From the NCBI RefSeq assembly GCF_038404985.1, contig NZ_JBBKBA010000004.1:229546-293545 (forward strand): 64,000 nt of DNA. The letters are read 5' to 3'. Position 1 is the first letter of the stretch; each line of letters starts with the position of its first letter. Positions 26,783 through 35,557 of the stretch are shown one piece after another. A program made the translations under genes and the position numbers. The notes beneath the pieces were generated by a model, which did not search any database, was not told where the DNA came from, and saw only the letters and a program-made list of their open reading frames with translations. Origin of the DNA: Ferrovibrio sp. MS7 (GTDB lineage Bacteria; Pseudomonadota; Alphaproteobacteria; Ferrovibrionales; Ferrovibrionaceae).

Positions 26783-26871
26783 ATCCTCGGACTTGATCCG
26801 AGGATCTCGTGCCGGCATGGCAAAGCAACCGATGTCATGCTCGAGGAGATGCCCGGATCAAGTCCGGGCAT
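26783..26871. repeat. Two-hairpin REP-like dyad
   Basis: Two 8-bp stems with seven-base loops face each other: ATCCTCGG-ACTTGAT-CCGAGGAT (26783-26805) and ATGCCCGG-ATCAAGT-CCGGGCAT (26849-26871). The loops are reverse complements, so the second unit is an inverted copy of the first with a changed stem. Both are bounded by GTCA/TGAC. This organisation is that of REPIN-type palindromic repeats. A similar dyad lies at 63742-63802. Confidence 0.75.
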
Positions 26872-26891
26872 GACGATGTCGGGGCGCGTCC

Positions 26892-27620
26892 CTACCGGTG
26901 CAGCCTGCGGTCCAGCGCCAGCAACCCGGCGCTGACCGTGACGGCGAAGGCGAAGAGTATCAACGCGATGGCCATGATCATGCGCACATCGTTGATGCTG
27001 ATCGCGTTCATCAGCAGGAACCCTAAGCCGCGCTGGGAGGCGAACATCTCGCCCAGCAGCACGCCGAGCAGGGTGAGCGAAAAGCCGATACGCTGGCCGG
27101 AAACGATCTCCGGCAGGGCGGCGGGAAGCAGCACGGTGCGCGCGGCGGTGAACGGATCCAGCCGTAATGTTTTGGCGGTGCGGATATAGACAGGGCGGAT
27201 ATTGCGCACGGCATTGAGCGTGAAGATCGTCACCGGGATGATGCCGTGCAGCGCGCCGAATGCCACTTTGGCCGAAAGCCCGAGGCCGAACAGCAGCAGC
27301 ACCAGCGGGTAGAGCGTCACCTTTGGCAGGGCATAGAGGCCGACCAGCACCGGCTCCATCACCTGCCCGCTGGGCTTATGCGCGCCAAGCATGATGCCCA
27401 GCGCCAGGCCGCCCAGCGAAGCAATCAGCAGCGAATAGCCGAGCGCCCGAAGCGATTCCCAGAGATGCGGATAGAAGTTGCTGCGCCCCAGCAGGGTGAC
27501 GGCGAAGCGTACCGTCTCCGCCGGGCTGGTCAGCGCCTCGTCGCCGGCCCACCAATGCATGCCCTGCCAGAATACCAGCACGGCAAGCGCCAGCAGCAGG
27601 AAGTCCGTAACCTTGCGCAT
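26892..27620 (-). CDS. ABC transporter permease (second copy)
   Basis: This inner-membrane permease of about 242 residues belongs to the SsuC/TauC type. It has six hydrophobic helices and the EAA loop region RTVLLPAALPEIVSGQRIGFSL. The ATG at 27620 is chosen with GGAG nine bases upstream; a GTG at 27647 would overlap the upstream permease gene. It is the last gene of a minus-strand operon that also has another permease, an ATPase and a binding protein. Having two different permease genes suggests a heterodimeric channel. The substrate is unknown. Confidence 0.85.
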   Translation of the reverse strand: MRKVTDFLLLALAVLVFWQGMHWWAGDEALTSPAETVRFAVTLLGRSNFYPHLWESLRALGYSLLIASLGGLALGIMLGAHKPSGQVMEPVLVGLYALPKVTLYPLVLLLFGLGLSAKVAFGALHGIIPVTIFTLNAVRNIRPVYIRTAKTLRLDPFTAARTVLLPAALPEIVSGQRIGFSLTLLGVLLGEMFASQRGLGFLLMNAISINDVRMIMAIALILFAFAVTVSAGLLALDRRLHR

Positions 27621-27636
27621 TATCTGCCGCTCCGCA

Positions 27637-28389
27637 TCATCTGCCACCCCGGCGCGCGATCAGGCGCTGTTCCCAGACATGCAGCACGGCGTTGATACTG
27701 CCGACCAGCAGCAGGATGAACAGCATCAGCGCATACATCGTGCGGTTATCGAAATTGTTGTAGGCATAGGCAATGGAATAGCCCAGGCCACCGCCCGAGA
27801 GGATGAATTCCGACGCGATCACGCCGATGAAGCTATAGGCCACCGAAAGCTTCACGCCGGTGAACAGATGCGGCAGGGCGGAGGGCAGCTTGATGCGCAG
27901 CGCCACGCTGAGCGGCGGCATATGATGCAGGCGCGCGGTTTTCAGCAACACCGGCGGAATGCGATCGAGGCCATTGAGCGTACTCACGATCATTGCCACG
28001 ACGCCAAAAAGAAAGCCGATGACGATGATCGGCAGGCGGTTGAGGCCGAAGATGACAATGAAGATCGGATAGAACACGAAGAACGGCACCGCGTACCAGG
28101 TGGCGAGCAACGGATCGAGCACGCGGCGCAGCCGCGGCAGGCTGTGAATCACCACGCCAAGCGCGAAGCCGACCGAGACGCAGAGCAGGAAGGCGATGCC
28201 GACATTGCCGAGCGTGGCGGCGATATCGTTGTTGAGCTTGCCGATGCGCAGCAGACGCCACAGATTCTGCGCCATTTCGCTCGGCGGAATCATCGTCGCC
28301 TTCTTGATCCAGGCCAGCCGGCAGGCAAGCTCCAGCAGTCCGACCAGGCCGGCGATCAGCAGCAGCCGGATCCAGCCCAAGCGGCTCAC
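27637..28389 (-). CDS. ABC transporter permease (first copy)
   Basis: This is a 250-residue permease of the SsuC/TauC type with several hydrophobic helices. The EAA-type loop reads KTARLHHMPPLSVALRIKLPSALPHLFTGVKLSVAYSFIGVIASEF. It starts inside the ATPase gene by an ATGA overlap and is followed by the second permease 16 bases later. It is only distantly like its neighbour, so the pair arose by old duplication. It would form the channel of an importer with the ATPase and the NMT1/SsuA-like binding protein. Confidence 0.87.
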   Translation of the reverse strand: MSRLGWIRLLLIAGLVGLLELACRLAWIKKATMIPPSEMAQNLWRLLRIGKLNNDIAATLGNVGIAFLLCVSVGFALGVVIHSLPRLRRVLDPLLATWYAVPFFVFYPIFIVIFGLNRLPIIVIGFLFGVVAMIVSTLNGLDRIPPVLLKTARLHHMPPLSVALRIKLPSALPHLFTGVKLSVAYSFIGVIASEFILSGGGLGYSIAYAYNNFDNRTMYALMLFILLLVGSINAVLHVWEQRLIARRGGR

Positions 28390-29207
28390 TGCCTGCCCCC
28401 GCTGCCGCCACCCATGACTTTCAGCGATTCAGCGCGCAGATGCGACCATAGCCGCGCCGTGAGCGCACCGAAACCGGCCTCGGAAACCAACGTACTGTCG
28501 CGCTCGCGCGGCCAGTTGGTTTCCACCAGGTCGATGAAACGGCCGGGCCTGGCCGACATCACGCCAACGCGGTCGGCCAGCATGGCGGCTTCATCCAGCG
28601 CATGGGTGATCAGCAGCACCGTGGCGCCAGTCTCGCGCCACAGCCGCAGCAATTCATCGCCCATCAGCAGCCTTGTTTGCTGGTCCAGCGCACCGAAGGG
28701 CTCGTCCAGCAGGATCAGGCGCGGCTGCATCACCAGGGTGCGGGCGATGCAGACACGCTGACGCATGCCGCCGGAAAGCTGCGCCGGATGGGCTTTGCTG
28801 AAATCCTTCAGCCCCATGAAGGCCAGGGCATACTCGACGCGCCGCGCGATCTCGGCGGCATCGACGCCCTGACGCCGCAGGCCGAAGGCGACGTTATCGG
28901 CGACGCTGAGCCAGGGAAACGAGGCATCCTCCTGGAACACCACGCCGACACCATCCGGCACACTGTCGCCAATCGGCTGGCCCTCGAACCGCGCCACGCC
29001 TTCGCTGGGCCGGGCAAGGCCAGCCAGCACATCGAGCAGCGTGGACTTGCCGCAGCCCGATGGCCCGACCACGGCGAAGAATTCGCCGCGCTTCAGGGTG
29101 AGGTCAATCGGCCCCAGCGCATGCACCGGCGGCTGGCCGCCGATGGCCGGATAGACGCGGGTGACGCCGGCGAGTTCCGCCGCCAGTGCCGCGATGCTTG
29201 CGTTCAC
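28386..29207 (-). CDS. ABC transporter ATP-binding protein
   Basis: This 273-residue ATPase of the SsuB/TauB type powers the adjacent importer. Motifs in order are Walker [11 protein letters not shown]-loop VVFQEDASFPW, ABC signature LSGGMRQR, Walker B LILLDEP and the H-loop LLITHALDEA. Its start overlaps the stop of the binding-protein gene by four bases and its stop overlaps the first permease by four. This tight coupling argues for one complex. The substrate class (sulfonate, taurine, nitrate, thiamine precursor or riboflavin-like) cannot be set from sequence. Confidence 0.92.
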   Translation of the reverse strand: MNASIAALAAELAGVTRVYPAIGGQPPVHALGPIDLTLKRGEFFAVVGPSGCGKSTLLDVLAGLARPSEGVARFEGQPIGDSVPDGVGVVFQEDASFPWLSVADNVAFGLRRQGVDAAEIARRVEYALAFMGLKDFSKAHPAQLSGGMRQRVCIARTLVMQPRLILLDEPFGALDQQTRLLMGDELLRLWRETGATVLLITHALDEAAMLADRVGVMSARPGRFIDLVETNWPRERDSTLVSEAGFGALTARLWSHLRAESLKVMGGGSGGRQ

Positions 29208-30178
29208 GAGGGCTTGCGCAGGTCAGCCGGCAGGAAAGAGGTATCCACCAGCTTCGACCAATCCACTGGGCCATCCACCTCGCCGATGATGCGCAGGCCT
29301 TCCACCATGCGGTCCATGGCGGCGAGGTCGATATCGCCCTTGCCCCAATAGCCGACCGCGATCATGTTGCGCACCGCCTTTTCGCCCAGCGGCGTGTCGA
29401 GGTTATAGGCCTTGGCGAAGATCGCACCGGCCTCGGCTGGATTGGCATTGAGGAAATCCACGCCCTTGCGGCGGCCCTCGATGATCGCTTTCAGCTTGGC
29501 CGGCTGCTGCTTGATGAAATCCGCCGTGGTGATGCCGACCGTTTGCGTGAGGTTCGGCAACTCCTTCGAGAGTTCAAACACCGGGCGGTATTTGTCCGAC
29601 GAACGGCTCCAGATCGGATCCATGGTCGGGGCCGCGACCACGGCGCCCTGGCCGAGCGCGGTGAGGCCGGCACCAATCGAGCCGGTGGAGATGCGCTCCA
29701 CCTTATCGAGCGCCACGCCATTCTTGGTCAGCACCATGATGCTGAGCATGTCGGTAACGGATTTCGGGCTGGTATAGGCGATCTTCTTGCCGACCAGATC
29801 CTTCACCGACTTGATTGGGCTGTCAGGCGTCGTCACCCACAGGATGTCGGCCACCGACACGGCGCCGGCATTCACGATCTTGATCGGCAGGCCTTCCTTG
29901 GCCGCCGCCACCGCCGCCGCCAGGCTCACCTCGCCATAAGGCAGGCCGCCGGCCAGCACATTGCGCACCGTGGTGCCGCCGCCCTTGGAGGTCAGGATGC
30001 CGGTGATATCGACGCCGGCCTGCTTGAAGAAACCTTTCTCCATCGCCACCGCATACGGCGCGCCATACATCAGCGCGCCCCAATGGGTAACGCTGATCTC
30101 TTCCGCCTTGGCGGCGGGCGCGGCAAAACCGAGCGCGACGACGGCAACTGCAAAGGCCTTCACTGCCTTGATGAACAT
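29204..30178 (-). CDS. NMT1/SsuA-like ABC substrate-binding protein
   Basis: This 324-residue periplasmic receptor is the first gene of a four-gene importer operon. A signal peptide (FAVAVVALGFAAPAAKA) precedes the mature fold. Typical pieces are GFFKQAGVDITGILTSKGGGTTVRNVLAGGLPYGE, LVGKKIAYTSPKSVTDMLSIMVL and the closing DWSKLVDTSFLPADLRKP. GGGAGGAG lies upstream of the ATG at 30178. The family covers receptors for sulfonates, nitrate and pyrimidine or riboflavin precursors. No thiamine-type riboswitch is evident before it, so the substrate stays open. Confidence 0.85.
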   Translation of the reverse strand: MFIKAVKAFAVAVVALGFAAPAAKAEEISVTHWGALMYGAPYAVAMEKGFFKQAGVDITGILTSKGGGTTVRNVLAGGLPYGEVSLAAAVAAAKEGLPIKIVNAGAVSVADILWVTTPDSPIKSVKDLVGKKIAYTSPKSVTDMLSIMVLTKNGVALDKVERISTGSIGAGLTALGQGAVVAAPTMDPIWSRSSDKYRPVFELSKELPNLTQTVGITTADFIKQQPAKLKAIIEGRRKGVDFLNANPAEAGAIFAKAYNLDTPLGEKAVRNMIAVGYWGKGDIDLAAMDRMVEGLRIIGEVDGPVDWSKLVDTSFLPADLRKPS

Positions 30179-30449
30179 GCCCAACTCCTCCCGTTTATTT
30201 TTGTCTGCAAAGCATAGCGGAGCGCGCGAGCGGGCGGCAAGCAATCGGTTGCAGTGGCAAATATGCCGGAAGATGCGGCTGGAAACCTCCCCGCAACCAC
30301 CGGGAAATATTGTATAAAAAAATTATATATTTCCTGGAAAACAGCAAAAAAATATTTGCCTCCAGACCAAGCACCCGCCTAATGAGAAATATCAGCCAGG
30401 GTGATCTCCCCAGCCAACACATTCATTCGCGAAGCCTGTTCCTTCTGGG

Positions 30450-31949
30450 ATGCTGCACCGTAATCACCCCCTCCTCATTGCCGGCCTGATCCTGCTGCAA
30501 ACCACGAGTTGGGTGCTGGTGCCGTATCTCACGCTGCCGAACGCACCGCTGGATGTGATCGAAGGCGCGGTCTGGGGCCGGCAATTCGAACTCGGCTATC
30601 ACAAGGGGCCGCCGCTTTTCGCCTGGGCGCTCGGCTTCGGCCTGCAATTGCTGCCCGGTTCGATGCTGCCCGCGCTTTTGCTGAGCCAGGTATCGCTCGG
30701 GCTTGCCTATTGGGCGGTGTGGCGCGTGGCACGGCGGCTTTATGGCACCGATGATGCGCTGATCGTGCTGTTGCTGATGACCACGATCTATTTCTATGGC
30801 TTCCCCAGCCCCGAGTTCAATCCGATCATCCTGCAGATGGCCTTTTCCGCCATTGCCGGTTCCTTCTTCTACACCGCCTTGCGCGACGACCGGCTGCGCG
30901 ACTGGGTGATCGTCGGCATCGCCGCCGGGCTTGGCCTGCTGACGCGCTACTCCACCGCCATGTATCTGGTGGCCATGGCCGCTTTCGTGCTGCTGCAGCC
31001 GCAGGCACGGCTTTGCCTTAAGCGTCCTGGCCCTTATCTGGCAGCATTACTGGCAGTGCTGATCATGCTGCCGCATCTCTACTGGCTGCAGAACAGCAAC
31101 TACGTCACCTTCGCCTATGTCGACCAGCGCGCCGGCTTTTCCAGCGGCTGGAACCGCCTGCTGCTGCCGGTGCATTTCATCGGCAGCCAGTTCCTGGCCT
31201 TGCTGCCGCCGCTGGTGCTGCTGCTGATCGGCATAGGCGCACGCGCCGAACCGGTTGCGGTGCCGGCCAGCAAGATCACCAGCTTCGACCGCTGGTTCGT
31301 CATCGCCATCGCGCTCGGCCCGGTGCTGCTGGTGGTGGTGCTGGCGCTGATCATGGGTCGCACGCCGCGCGCCATGTGGGGCGCACCACTGTGGATCTTC
31401 GTCACCCTGCTGGTGCCGCTGCTGTTCAGCGATAAGATTTCCGCCGCCGGGCGGCGCTGGATCGCCCGCGCCTGGCCGCTCGCCTTCCTGCTGCCGCTGG
31501 CCCTCTATGCCAGCGCCATGGTGGTGGGGCCGCAGATGATGAACCGCAACAAGCGCGTTCATTTCCCTGGTCGTGAACTGGCCCGCGTGGTGACGGAAAC
31601 CTGGCGGCAGGAAACCGGCCAGCCGCTCCGCTTCGTTGCCGGGCAGATGTGGCTCAGCGGCAATGTGGTGTTCTATTCGAGCGACCGGCCGCAAAGCTTC
31701 ACGGCCGCCAGTTCTGTCGCCGCGCCCTGGATCGACCGAACCCGGCTGCGGCAATGCGGCGCCATGCTGCTCTGGCCGGCATCGCAGGATGAAGACGAGA
31801 TTCCGCGCAATCTCGCAGCCGCCTTTCCCGAGGCACGCCTGCTGCCGCCGTTGGTGCTCAAGCCGCCAGCCAATGCGTTGCAGCATCTGCCATTCCGCTT
31901 CGGCTGGGCAATTGCCGCACCGACTGGCGCCTGCCCGGAACGCCCCTAG
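30450..31949 (+). CDS. Membrane glycosyltransferase (ArnT/GT39-like)
   Basis: This 499-residue polytopic membrane protein fits the GT39/ArnT-type family, which moves a sugar from an undecaprenyl-phosphate carrier onto lipid A, protein or another envelope acceptor. The N-terminal segment DVIEGAVWGRQFELGYHKGPPLFAWALGF carries the acidic residues expected at the catalytic loop. At least ten hydrophobic helices follow, then a C-terminal periplasmic domain. It lies directly upstream of msbA and other lipid A genes, so lipid A or core modification is the most natural guess. The upstream spacer (30179-30449) is strongly AT-rich and probably holds its promoter. Confidence 0.8.
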   Translation: MLHRNHPLLIAGLILLQTTSWVLVPYLTLPNAPLDVIEGAVWGRQFELGYHKGPPLFAWALGFGLQLLPGSMLPALLLSQVSLGLAYWAVWRVARRLYGTDDALIVLLLMTTIYFYGFPSPEFNPIILQMAFSAIAGSFFYTALRDDRLRDWVIVGIAAGLGLLTRYSTAMYLVAMAAFVLLQPQARLCLKRPGPYLAALLAVLIMLPHLYWLQNSNYVTFAYVDQRAGFSSGWNRLLLPVHFIGSQFLALLPPLVLLLIGIGARAEPVAVPASKITSFDRWFVIAIALGPVLLVVVLALIMGRTPRAMWGAPLWIFVTLLVPLLFSDKISAAGRRWIARAWPLAFLLPLALYASAMVVGPQMMNRNKRVHFPGRELARVVTETWRQETGQPLRFVAGQMWLSGNVVFYSSDRPQSFTAASSVAAPWIDRTRLRQCGAMLLWPASQDEDEIPRNLAAAFPEARLLPPLVLKPPANALQHLPFRFGWAIAAPTGACPERP

Positions 31950-32060
31950 AACAACAGCCCTGCCGCGACCCTGGGGGCGGTGGCGGGCAAGGGCCGCCCA
32001 TGCTATAGCCTGCTGGCCCATGCAAACCCTCATCCCCTTGCCCGCACGCGCTTTTCGGTG

Positions 32061-33842
32061 ATGCCCCTGCCCGCCACCTCCGTTCCCGCCACCACCACGC
32101 CACCCAGTTCCTGGATGCTGGTGCGCCGGCTGCTGGCCGAGCATGTGCGGCCGCATCTCGGCACCCTGGTGATCGCGGCGCTGAGCATGGCGGTGGTGGC
32201 CGCTGCCACCGCCGGCAATGCCTGGCTGCTGAAACCGATTCTGGACGGCCTGTTCGGCCAGGGCAATCCCGACTGGCTCTACCTGATCCCGGCTATGGTG
32301 ATCGGCGTGGCGGTGATCAAGGGCTTCGCCGGCTATCTCGAAGGCTCGCTGATGGGTGGCTTCGGCGAGCGCATCATCGCCGATACCCAGGTGCGCATGT
32401 ATGCCAAGCTGATGCATGCCGATCTCGCCTGGCTTCACCAGGTGCATTCCGGCAAGCTGATCGCCAGTTTTCTCTACGATGCGCATCTGCTGCGCGAAGC
32501 GGTGGGCAAGGCGCTGACCGGCATCGTCAAGGACAGCCTCAGCCTGTTCTTCCTCGCCGTGGTCATGTTCATGCAGTACTGGCAGCTCTCGCTGATCGTC
32601 TGCGTGGTGTTTCCGCTAGTGGCGATCTTCTCGCGCCGGCTGGGCAAGAAGACGCGCAAGGGCTCGAAGCGCAGCCAGGAAGAAACCGGCAAGCTGACCA
32701 CCATCCTGAGCGAGACCTTCGATGGCGCCCGCATGGTCAAGGCCTATGGCATGGAGGAGCGCGAAACCGAGCGCGCCCGGCAATCGGTGGAGCAGCGCCT
32801 CACCCATGCCATGCGCGTGATCCGCGCCCGCGCCGCCGCTTCGCCTTCCACCGAGGCGCTCGGCGGCATCGCCATCGGCCTTGTCGCCTTCATCGGCGGC
32901 CAGCAGATCATCGCGGGCACCACCACACCCGGCACATTGGGCAGCTTCATCGCCGCCGTGCTGATGGCCTACCAACCGCTGAAATCGCTGTCCACGCTCA
33001 ATGTCTCGCTGCAGGAAGGCCTCGCCGCCGCAGAGCGTGTCTTCGCCGTACTCGACCAGGAAGCCACCATCCGCGATGCAGCGGATGCCAAGACCCTGAC
33101 CGTGCAGGGCGGCGAAATCCGCTTTCAACAAGTCAGCTTCGCCTACGACCCCGAGCATCCGGCTCTGCGCGACGTGACCCTGCAGGTGCCGGCGGGCAAG
33201 AAGGCGGCTTTGGTCGGTGCCTCCGGCGCCGGCAAATCGACGATCCTGAACCTGATCCCGCGTTTCTATGATGCCAGCGCCGGCCAGGTGCTGATCGACG
33301 GCCAGGATGTGCGCGGCGTGACGCTTGGCAGCCTGCGCGGCAGCATCGCCCTGGTGAGCCAGGAACTCACCCTGTTCGACGATACCGTGCGCGCCAACAT
33401 CGCCTATGGCCGCGCTGGTGCCACCCAGGCCGAGATCGAGGCCGCGGCAAGCGCGGCAGCGGCGCATGATTTCATTAAGGCTCTGCCGCAGGGCTACGAT
33501 ACCCTGGTGGGCGAGAATGGCGTGCGGCTTTCCGGCGGCCAGCGCCAGCGTATCGCCATCGCCCGCGCCATGCTGCGCGATGCGCCGATCCTGCTGCTGG
33601 ACGAAGCCACCTCCGCACTCGACAGCGAAAGCGAACGCCTGGTCCAGGAGGCGCTGCGCCGGCTGATGCGGGGCCGCACCACGCTGGTGATCGCGCATCG
33701 CCTCTCCACCGTGATCGATGCCGATATCATCTTCGTGCTTGAGCGCGGCCAACTGGTGGAACAGGGCAGCCATGCCGAGTTGCTCGGCAAAGGCGGCGTC
33801 TATGCGCGGCTCTATGCCACGCAATTCGCCGCCGGGGCCTGA
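32061..33842 (+). CDS. msbA: Lipid A exporter MsbA-like ABC transporter
   Basis: This protein of about 593 residues is a half-transporter with six transmembrane helices and a C-terminal ATPase. Motifs are Walker A GASGAGKST, Q-loop IALVSQELTLFDDTV, signature LSGGQRQR, Walker B ILLLDEATSALDS and the H-loop VIAHRLSTVI. It flips lipid A-core across the inner membrane. The ATG at 32061 is chosen; an open frame from 31980 adds an unlikely leader, and an ATG near the first conserved segment (residue 19) is an alternative. It is six bases from the DUF374 gene and heads the lipid A cluster. Confidence 0.9.
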   Translation: MPLPATSVPATTTPPSSWMLVRRLLAEHVRPHLGTLVIAALSMAVVAAATAGNAWLLKPILDGLFGQGNPDWLYLIPAMVIGVAVIKGFAGYLEGSLMGGFGERIIADTQVRMYAKLMHADLAWLHQVHSGKLIASFLYDAHLLREAVGKALTGIVKDSLSLFFLAVVMFMQYWQLSLIVCVVFPLVAIFSRRLGKKTRKGSKRSQEETGKLTTILSETFDGARMVKAYGMEERETERARQSVEQRLTHAMRVIRARAAASPSTEALGGIAIGLVAFIGGQQIIAGTTTPGTLGSFIAAVLMAYQPLKSLSTLNVSLQEGLAAAERVFAVLDQEATIRDAADAKTLTVQGGEIRFQQVSFAYDPEHPALRDVTLQVPAGKKAALVGASGAGKSTILNLIPRFYDASAGQVLIDGQDVRGVTLGSLRGSIALVSQELTLFDDTVRANIAYGRAGATQAEIEAAASAAAAHDFIKALPQGYDTLVGENGVRLSGGQRQRIAIARAMLRDAPILLLDEATSALDSESERLVQEALRRLMRGRTTLVIAHRLSTVIDADIIFVLERGQLVEQGSHAELLGKGGVYARLYATQFAAGA

Positions 33843-33848
33843 TCGCCG

Positions 33849-34577
33849 ATGTCGCCGCTGAAGCGCCTGCTGCGCAGCCGCGCCGCGGTGCGCCTCGCCG
33901 CCAATACCATTGCGCTCTATGTCCGCCTGGTGCGCGCCACCTCGCGCTGGCAGACCATCGGCGCTGAATACCCGCAAGCCCATTGGGACCAGCGCAAGCC
34001 CTGCGTCGTGGCCTTCTGGCATGGCCGCCTGCTGATGCTGCCGACCGCCTGGTATGACAGCCCGATCACCATGCATATGCTGATCTCGCAGCATCGCGAC
34101 GGCGAACTGATCGCCCGCACCATGGACCCCTTCGGCATCGCCACAGTGCGTGGCTCCACGGCCAATCCAAAAAAGGCCGAGAAAGACAAGGGTGGCCGCG
34201 CCGCCCTGCGCACCCTGCTCGGCCTGTTGAAGGATGGCAACGCCATCGGCATCACCCCGGATGGCCCGCGCGGCCCGCGCATGCAGGCAAGCCCTGGCGT
34301 GATCGCCGCCGCACGGCTCGCCAAGGTACCGATCCTGCCGATCACCTATTCGGCACGGCGGCGCAAGCTGTTCAATACCTGGGACCGTTTCCTGCTGCCC
34401 ACTCTGTTCACCAGCGGCGTTACCATCTGGGGTGAACCCATCGACGTGTTCAGCAACAGCGAGGAAAGCCTGGAACAGGCCACCCTGCGCGTGGAAGCAG
34501 CACTCAACGCCATCACGGCGGAAGCCGACCGGCTTTGCGGTCATGCGCCGGTGGAGCCGGCGCCGCGGGGCGACTAG
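33849..34577 (+). CDS. DUF374 lysophospholipid acyltransferase-like protein
   Basis: This 242-residue protein is of the DUF374 type, a distant branch of the glycerolipid acyltransferases. Characteristic stretches are VVAFWHGRLLMLPTAW, DGELIARTMDPFGIATVRGST, and TPDGPRGPRMQASPGVIAAARLAKVPILPITYSARR. In alphaproteobacteria the family often sits between msbA and waaA or lpxK, as it does here, and is thought to act in lipid A or Kdo-lipid acylation. Its exact reaction is unknown. The next gene, lpxK, starts two bases after the stop. Confidence 0.85.
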   Translation: MSPLKRLLRSRAAVRLAANTIALYVRLVRATSRWQTIGAEYPQAHWDQRKPCVVAFWHGRLLMLPTAWYDSPITMHMLISQHRDGELIARTMDPFGIATVRGSTANPKKAEKDKGGRAALRTLLGLLKDGNAIGITPDGPRGPRMQASPGVIAAARLAKVPILPITYSARRRKLFNTWDRFLLPTLFTSGVTIWGEPIDVFSNSEESLEQATLRVEAALNAITAEADRLCGHAPVEPAPRGD

Positions 34578-34579
34578 CC

Positions 34580-35557
34580 ATGCCGCGCACGCCCGATTTC
34601 TGGTCCGCCGGCACCACCTCGTCGCTGCCCGCCCTGCTGTCGCCGCTGGCCCTGCTTTATGGCCTTGGCAACCGCCTCAACCGCGCCATGGCACGGCCGC
34701 AGGAAGTGGCGGTGCCGGTGATCTCGGTCGGCAATCTGGTGGCGGGCGGCGCCGGCAAGACGCCTACCGCCATCGCGCTGGCAACCAGGCTGAAGGCCAT
34801 GGGCTATACCCCCGGCATGGTCAGCCGTGGCTATGGCGGCAGTGAAGCCGGCCCGCTGCGCGTCGATGCGTCGCTGCATGATGCGGCGCGCGTCGGCGAC
34901 GAAGCCCTGCTGCTGGCCTGCGCGGCGCCGACCTGGATCGGTCGCGACCGGCCCGAAGCAGCCCGCGCCGCCTGCCGCGCCGGCTGCGACATCCTGCTGG
35001 CCGATGACGCGCATCAGACCTATGCGCTGGAGCGCGATATCAACCTGCTGGTGGTGGATGCCGCCCAGGGCTTCGGCAATGGCAGCCTGATTCCTGCCGG
35101 CCCCTTGCGCGAAAGCATCGCGGAGGGCCTGGCCCGCACCGATGCGGTGATCCTGATCGGGGAGCCTGTGCGGCCCTTCGATTTCGGTGACCTGCCGGTT
35201 TTCGCCGCTGCATTGCGGCCCCTGGCGGAAGATGCCGCGAAGCTCAAGGATGAGCGCGTGCTGGCCTTCGCCGGCATCGGCCGGCCGGAGAAATTCTTCA
35301 GCACGCTGGAAAGCATCGGCGCCCATGTCGCCGAGCGCCAGGCCTTCCCCGATCATGGCACGTATGATGCCGATACAGTGATGCGCCTGGTGGAACGCGC
35401 CGTGGCGCTGAAGGCCCAGGCCGTCACCACCGAGAAGGATTTGATGCGGCTGCCGCAGGAAGCCCGCGCCATGGTACAGGTGCTGCGCGTCGAACTGACG
35501 TTCCAGGCGCCGCAGCAGCTCGAAGCCTTCATCGCCAAGGCACTGACCAATGCCTAA
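34580..35557 (+). CDS. lpxK: Tetraacyldisaccharide 4'-kinase LpxK
   Basis: This 325-residue kinase phosphorylates the 4' position of the lipid A disaccharide. The P-loop is at residues 51-61 (GNLVAGGAGKT), followed by VSRGYGG and the segment DILLADDAHQTYALERDINLLVVDA, where the family has DDGxQ. Also visible are GNGSLIPAGPLRES and FPDHGTYDADTV. The ATG at 34580 is used; the frame also opens upstream within the DUF374 gene, but that extension is a shadow. The acyltransferase gene downstream overlaps by eight bases. The waaA gene, often found beside lpxK, is not in this window. Confidence 0.93.
   Translation: MPRTPDFWSAGTTSSLPALLSPLALLYGLGNRLNRAMARPQEVAVPVISVGNLVAGGAGKTPTAIALATRLKAMGYTPGMVSRGYGGSEAGPLRVDASLHDAARVGDEALLLACAAPTWIGRDRPEAARAACRAGCDILLADDAHQTYALERDINLLVVDAAQGFGNGSLIPAGPLRESIAEGLARTDAVILIGEPVRPFDFGDLPVFAAALRPLAEDAAKLKDERVLAFAGIGRPEKFFSTLESIGAHVAERQAFPDHGTYDADTVMRLVERAVALKAQAVTTEKDLMRLPQEARAMVQVLRVELTFQAPQQLEAFIAKALTNA

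Noticed and set aside
30179..30449. TPP riboswitch before the NMT1-like transporter operon
   Set aside because: The conserved CUGAGA and ACCUGAUC-type segments are absent from the leader.
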